Position numbers and translations under genes: made by a program
The notes under the pieces: generated by a model
Databases searched by the model: none
The model's input: the letters and a program-made list of their open reading frames with translations, nothing else
What the model was told of the DNA's origin: nothing
From: Nitrospira sp.
GTDB taxonomy: Bacteria > Nitrospirota > Nitrospiria > Nitrospirales > Nitrospiraceae
Direction of reading: 5' to 3'
DNA length: 64,000 nucleotides
NCBI GenBank assembly: GCA_005116895.1
Contig: SWDO01000005.1
Span: 349,678 to 413,677, forward strand
Shown here: piece after piece, positions 60,403 through 64,000 of the stretch
Position numbering within the stretch: the stretch's first letter is position 1
Layout of the letters: each line of letters begins with the position of its first letter

Positions 60403-60429
60403 GAGGGGCTTGCTTTGCGCAAGCCCCTC
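60403..60429 (+). terminator. Stem-loop downstream of guanidine hydrolase (candidate terminator/3' hairpin)
   Basis: gaggggcttgc-tttgc-gcaagcccctc: 11-bp perfect stem 9 nt after the stop; no U-tract. Confidence 0.6.
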
Positions 60430-60849
60430 ACACGTCGCTAAGCAAACAGTGTCGTTCTGCGCGTGGTGGGAACGGAGAATGAGTCACCGCAGTAGGCGTT
60501 ACTCTGCGGTGCGCAATTGAAAGACTCCCGGTACCGTTGCCGACGCGAAGATGATGAAAAGACAGGATTCCTAAGCGTTGAGCCTAGTCTGGGGCCTTAC
60601 AGTCGTGCAGAAGGTTCTTCACCATCCGTTCTTTTGGCTATAGCGGGGTGATGGGAATAGCAGTGGATGGGGGCCACCTCACTGCCGCTGATTGTGCCGC
60701 CGTACATGCCATCGTAGAGCAGTTCCTGGGCGTGGTAAACCAGCGAGTCCTCCTATGGATCTGCCTGTATTTAAAAGCCGCACGGGGCTGGACATCGGCC
60801 ACCGGCGAGACTACGATGGGTTTCACATTCTACTGTTAGCGTGAGGATC

Positions 60850-61059
60850 ATGATGCACGAACTGATCTTCGTGATTGAAGATGCCCCCGAGGGTGGGTTT
60901 ATCGCGCGTGCGCTCGGGGTGTCGATTTATACCGAAGCGGACTCCATGGCTGAGTTGCCGGAGAAAGTCCGTGATGCCGTCCGTTGTCATTTCGAGGAAG
61001 GAAAAGCTCCGAAGGTCGTACGCTTGCACCATGTCCGGGAGGAAGTCATCGCCGTATGA
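60850..61059 (+). CDS. HicB-like antitoxin-family protein
   Basis: HELIFVIEDAPEGGFIARALGVSIYTEADSMAELPEKVRDAVRCHF. Confidence 0.7.
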   Translation: MMHELIFVIEDAPEGGFIARALGVSIYTEADSMAELPEKVRDAVRCHFEEGKAPKVVRLHHVREEVIAV

Positions 61060-61298
61060 GGCTTCCCCGCGATCTGTCGGGATCCGCTCTAGCTGACGCA
61101 CTTCACAAACTGGGATATACCGCCACTGGCCAAACAGGGAGCCATCTGAGGCTCACGACTCAGGAATGCGGTGAGCATCACCTGACAATCCCTCAACATA
61201 GTCCTCTCCGTATCGGAACGCTTTCCGCAATCCTCGCAGACGTTGCGAAGCACTTCGAACTTAGTCGAGAACAGTTGCTCAAGAGGCTGTTCGGCTGA
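61056..61298 (+). CDS. HicA-like toxin-family (dsRBD-like) protein
   Basis: MRLPRDLSGSALADALHKLGYTATGQTGSHLRLT...HHLTIPQHSPLRIGTLSAILADVAKHFELSREQLLKRLFG; ATGA overlap with hicB-like gene. Confidence 0.78.
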   Translation: MRLPRDLSGSALADALHKLGYTATGQTGSHLRLTTQECGEHHLTIPQHSPLRIGTLSAILADVAKHFELSREQLLKRLFG

Positions 61299-61961
61299 CA
61301 ATACATCATCCACGACACGACGCAAGAACATTGACTACACGCGAAGGCACACAATCCTTGCTGCATTGCCGATTGTTTGACTCGCATCAAATCAGTTTCT
61401 ATACGTATACTCACTTCACCTGGAGGCGATCACCGATGAAAATCGAGGCAATCGAGATCGGGTCTGGCCTTTCTTCGTGCATGCCATAACATACTGGCCA
61501 ACTCCGGCAGCCATGGTGCAGTGGGAAAAGTAGTGGTCGAGTGAAACCAAATAGCCGCCTCGGTTTTTACGCCGCAGATAGCATTGCAAAACAGTACTCG
61601 CGCACGCCAGCTGTTTTTACGAACTCTCCACTGCTCGCCCGAGATTGTTAAATCCAGCGGTTCTACGACGTGGCAAGTAAGTGACAACTCTGTTGTCAAA
61701 TGGCATGCCAAATGACGACTCAGTCGACACCTGTCTGTACGCAAGAGTGAACTCAAACGCCCTGAACGATGACTGGCGGCAGGTGATAGTGACTCGCGCG
61801 ACCTGCTTCTGGCGTGTTTGCCAATTGGAGCACCGGTTGCGACCACTTCTAGAAACGATGGTTCTTCTGGGAATGCTCACGCTTGCGGCTGGATCAGCCG
61901 CTCGTTTGACTCACGAAGAACCCGTTTATATACTTAAGCCCCTCAACCGGAGACGATCGAG

Positions 61962-63611
61962 ATGAAAATAGCCATAGGCCTGCTTGTCCTAGTGGTCCTC
62001 CTTGTAGGAGTTGCCCTCTCCCTTCCGTTCTTGATCGATCTCAATAAATATCAAGATCAATACAAACCGCTCATCGAAGATGCTCTCAATCGCAAGGTTC
62101 AACTGCAAGATATTCGATTGACGATCTGGCCAAGAATCGGTGCGCGCGTGGTGGGTTTCTCGGTCCTGGACGATCCGGCCTTTGGCTCAGGTCCATTTGC
62201 GTCGCTTTCGTCGTTGGAAGTCGGTGTGAAGTTAATGCCGTTGCTGAGCAGCAAAGTCGAAGTGGAGGAAATCACGCTTCGCCAGCCAGTCATCACGGTG
62301 ATCAAAAACCAGAAGGGCGTGCTGAATGTTTCCACCATCGGTCGCAAAGGTGTGCCGGTGCCTGAAAAACCCTCGCGCGCTCCGATTCCTTCAACGGAGG
62401 GGCCGCTTAAGATTCTGGCGCTGTTGGCCGTGGACCGAGTGTCGATCGACGGCGGGACATTGACCTACCGTGACCTCTCTGTCGCCAAACCGACAGAATA
62501 TGTATTGCAAGATTTGGAGGTGCTGCTGCAATCAGTGCGGCTTGGGCAGACGCCAAGTGTGCATTTCGGGTCACTGGTGCAACCATTCAATCTGCCGGTA
62601 AAACTCGATGGCACCTTTGGTCCATTGCGAGAGACGATGGACATCGATGCGATCAATTTCCAGCTAGGCCTGGGAAAGACGGACTTTGTCATTACAGGAA
62701 AGGCCGCCGGGAATGATGCCATCATCAATATCAGCTCGCCGGTGATCAATACCGCGAACGTACCGGTTGCGCTTCCCCTGAAGACACCGGTTGAGATCAA
62801 GGATCTCCAGATTGCGGCGGAAGTCATGGGGCAAGAGGCCAAGCTGAAATCCCTGGCGTTCCGCCTGTTCGACGGTGAGGTGAAGGGGCAAGGTAAACTG
62901 ATCGCCGGATCAGACATGCCTCCATTCAAGGGAGCTGTGACGATTCAAGGAGTGCAACTCGGTCCGGCGCTCAATGCCGTCGCCGAGACGCCGATCTCGA
63001 TCAGCGGGACGGCCAGTGCGGACCTGTCACTGCAAGGGCGTGGGTTCTCGCTGCCGGATCTGACCAAAGCATTAGAGGGAACTGGCCACATGGCCGTGAA
63101 AGATGGAAAGATCGAAGGGGTGAATATTCTTCAGGAGGTGGTCTCGGCCCTCAACGTGGTCGGCATGTCCATCGGCGATGCGAAGGCCACGGCTTTTTCG
63201 ACGATCGAGACGGACCTCGCTGTCAAGCAAGGGGTGATCAATGTGCAGCGGCTCATGATGGATAGCCATGCTTTTCAGGCGACTGGCGGCGGCACGATCG
63301 GGTTTGATCAGCGAGTGAACCTTGCCGTGAATCTCAACCTCTCCCAAGAGATGAGCCAAAAGATTGCCGCCGCATCGCCCGTCGTCAAAATCGCCTTGAA
63401 AGACGGCCGATTGAGTCTCCCGCTCACGATTACCGGAACGGCTCAAGCTCCCTCGTATGGAGTTGATATCAAGGGCCTCACCGGAAAAGTGCAGGAGCAG
63501 GTCAAAAAGAAGGTCGAAGAAGCTGTCGGTGGGCTGCTCAAAGGGACGACAACGCCCGAGGACCTCCAGAAAGAGGGGAAAGAGCTGCTCAAAGGATTAT
63601 TCGGTCGATAA
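61962..63611 (+). CDS. AsmA-family protein
   Basis: MKIAIGLLVLVVLLVGVALSLPFLIDLNKYQDQYKPLIEDALNRKVQLQDIRLTIWPRIGARVVGFSVLDDPAFG. Confidence 0.9.
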   Translation: MKIAIGLLVLVVLLVGVALSLPFLIDLNKYQDQYKPLIEDALNRKVQLQDIRLTIWPRIGARVVGFSVLDDPAFGSGPFASLSSLEVGVKLMPLLSSKVEVEEITLRQPVITVIKNQKGVLNVSTIGRKGVPVPEKPSRAPIPSTEGPLKILALLAVDRVSIDGGTLTYRDLSVAKPTEYVLQDLEVLLQSVRLGQTPSVHFGSLVQPFNLPVKLDGTFGPLRETMDIDAINFQLGLGKTDFVITGKAAGNDAIINISSPVINTANVPVALPLKTPVEIKDLQIAAEVMGQEAKLKSLAFRLFDGEVKGQGKLIAGSDMPPFKGAVTIQGVQLGPALNAVAETPISISGTASADLSLQGRGFSLPDLTKALEGTGHMAVKDGKIEGVNILQEVVSALNVVGMSIGDAKATAFSTIETDLAVKQGVINVQRLMMDSHAFQATGGGTIGFDQRVNLAVNLNLSQEMSQKIAAASPVVKIALKDGRLSLPLTITGTAQAPSYGVDIKGLTGKVQEQVKKKVEEAVGGLLKGTTTPEDLQKEGKELLKGLFGR

Positions 63612-63623
63612 GGGACTATCTCT

Positions 63624-64000
63624 ATGAATATTCTGGATACGCTCACTCAATATGCCGTGCAGTACGGGTTGCAGGCTGCGGTCGCGCTCGGCATCCTCAT
63701 CGGCGGCATGATGGCGTCTCGTGGGGCCGCCAATTTTGCCCAACAGGCGCTTGAAAAACAGACCCTTGAGCCACCAGTGCGTCTGCTCCTGGTGCGTATC
63801 GTGAAAATCATCGTCATACTGTTTACGGCGATGATCGCGCTCCAAACACTTGGTGTGCCCATCGCTCCGCTGCTCGCCGGTGTCGGAGTCGCCGGCGTCG
63901 GTATTGGGTTGGCCTTGCAGGGCGTCTTGAGTAATGTGATGGCGGGGCTGTCGATTATCTTCAGCAAGCCCTACAAGGTCGGCGAACACATCTCGCTGCT
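63624..64000 (+). CDS. MscS-type mechanosensitive ion channel, partial (runs off the window)
   Basis: LLAGVGVAGVGIGLALQGVLSNVMAGLSIIFSKPYKVGEHI is the MscS TM3/beta-domain signature. Confidence 0.92.
   Translation, partial: MNILDTLTQYAVQYGLQAAVALGILIGGMMASRGAANFAQQALEKQTLEPPVRLLLVRIVKIIVILFTAMIALQTLGVPIAPLLAGVGVAGVGIGLALQGVLSNVMAGLSIIFSKPYKVGEHISL

Noticed and set aside
60648-60839. 63-aa ORF before the HicB-like gene (both strands open)
   Set aside because: No recognisable family or ribosome-binding site; probably chance ORF.
61430-61846. 138-aa minus-strand ORF and 61681..61965 plus-strand ORF upstream of AsmA
   Set aside because: Atypical composition, no recognisable domain, overlap each other; likely spurious.
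1-64000. CRISPR arrays, tRNA, rRNA, intact transposases, prophage
   Set aside because: No periodic repeat-spacer pattern, no tRNA T-arm with cloverleaf, no rRNA signature and no transposase/integrase motif noticed on either strand.

Overview
This 64 kb window looks like a chromosomal segment of a Nitrospira-like bacterium (Nitrospirota). That lineage call is inferred from protein flavour and gene content; I could not run a search. (1) About 1-26 kb, minus strand: a long, tightly packed exopolysaccharide/O-antigen locus. It contains a partial mtnA, a WecA/MraY-type initiating transferase, a DegT aminotransferase, a PIG-L deacetylase, WbqC, a PHP-domain protein, many GT4/GT2/GT39 glycosyltransferases, AsnB, methyltransferases, a Wzx-type flippase, an O-antigen ligase/Wzy-type protein, a Wzc/BY-kinase, Wza, an HD-GYP protein and a ribbon-helix-helix regulator. 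(2) About 26-42 kb, minus strand: housekeeping genes comEC, glmM, folP, ftsH, hpt, tilS, ribF, hemB, a CBS protein, a cobA-hemD fusion, hemC, hemA and ccsA. (3) About 42-49 kb, plus strand: rsmI, ftsY, a tandem-REC response regulator, an M1 peptidase, a TolB-like protein and a PAP2 phosphatase. (4) About 49-64 kb, accessory region: a GT39/LAB_N/GT2 lipid-modification set interrupted by a four-helix-bundle (S23-type) gene inside 14-bp inverted repeats, a MidA-like methyltransferase carrying repeat/hairpin insertions, an HPF-like protein, a guanidine-I (ykkC) riboswitch controlling an APC permease and an arginase-family guanidine hydrolase candidate, a HicB/HicA-like pair, an AsmA protein and an MscS channel. 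The most interesting signals are: the guanidine riboswitch with a leader peptide and a possible mutually exclusive Shine-Dalgarno pairing; the S23 cassette whose start and stop lie in inverted repeats; and a diverged 125-bp tandem duplication that frameshifts a methyltransferase. I saw no CRISPR array, rRNA, tRNA or intact transposase.
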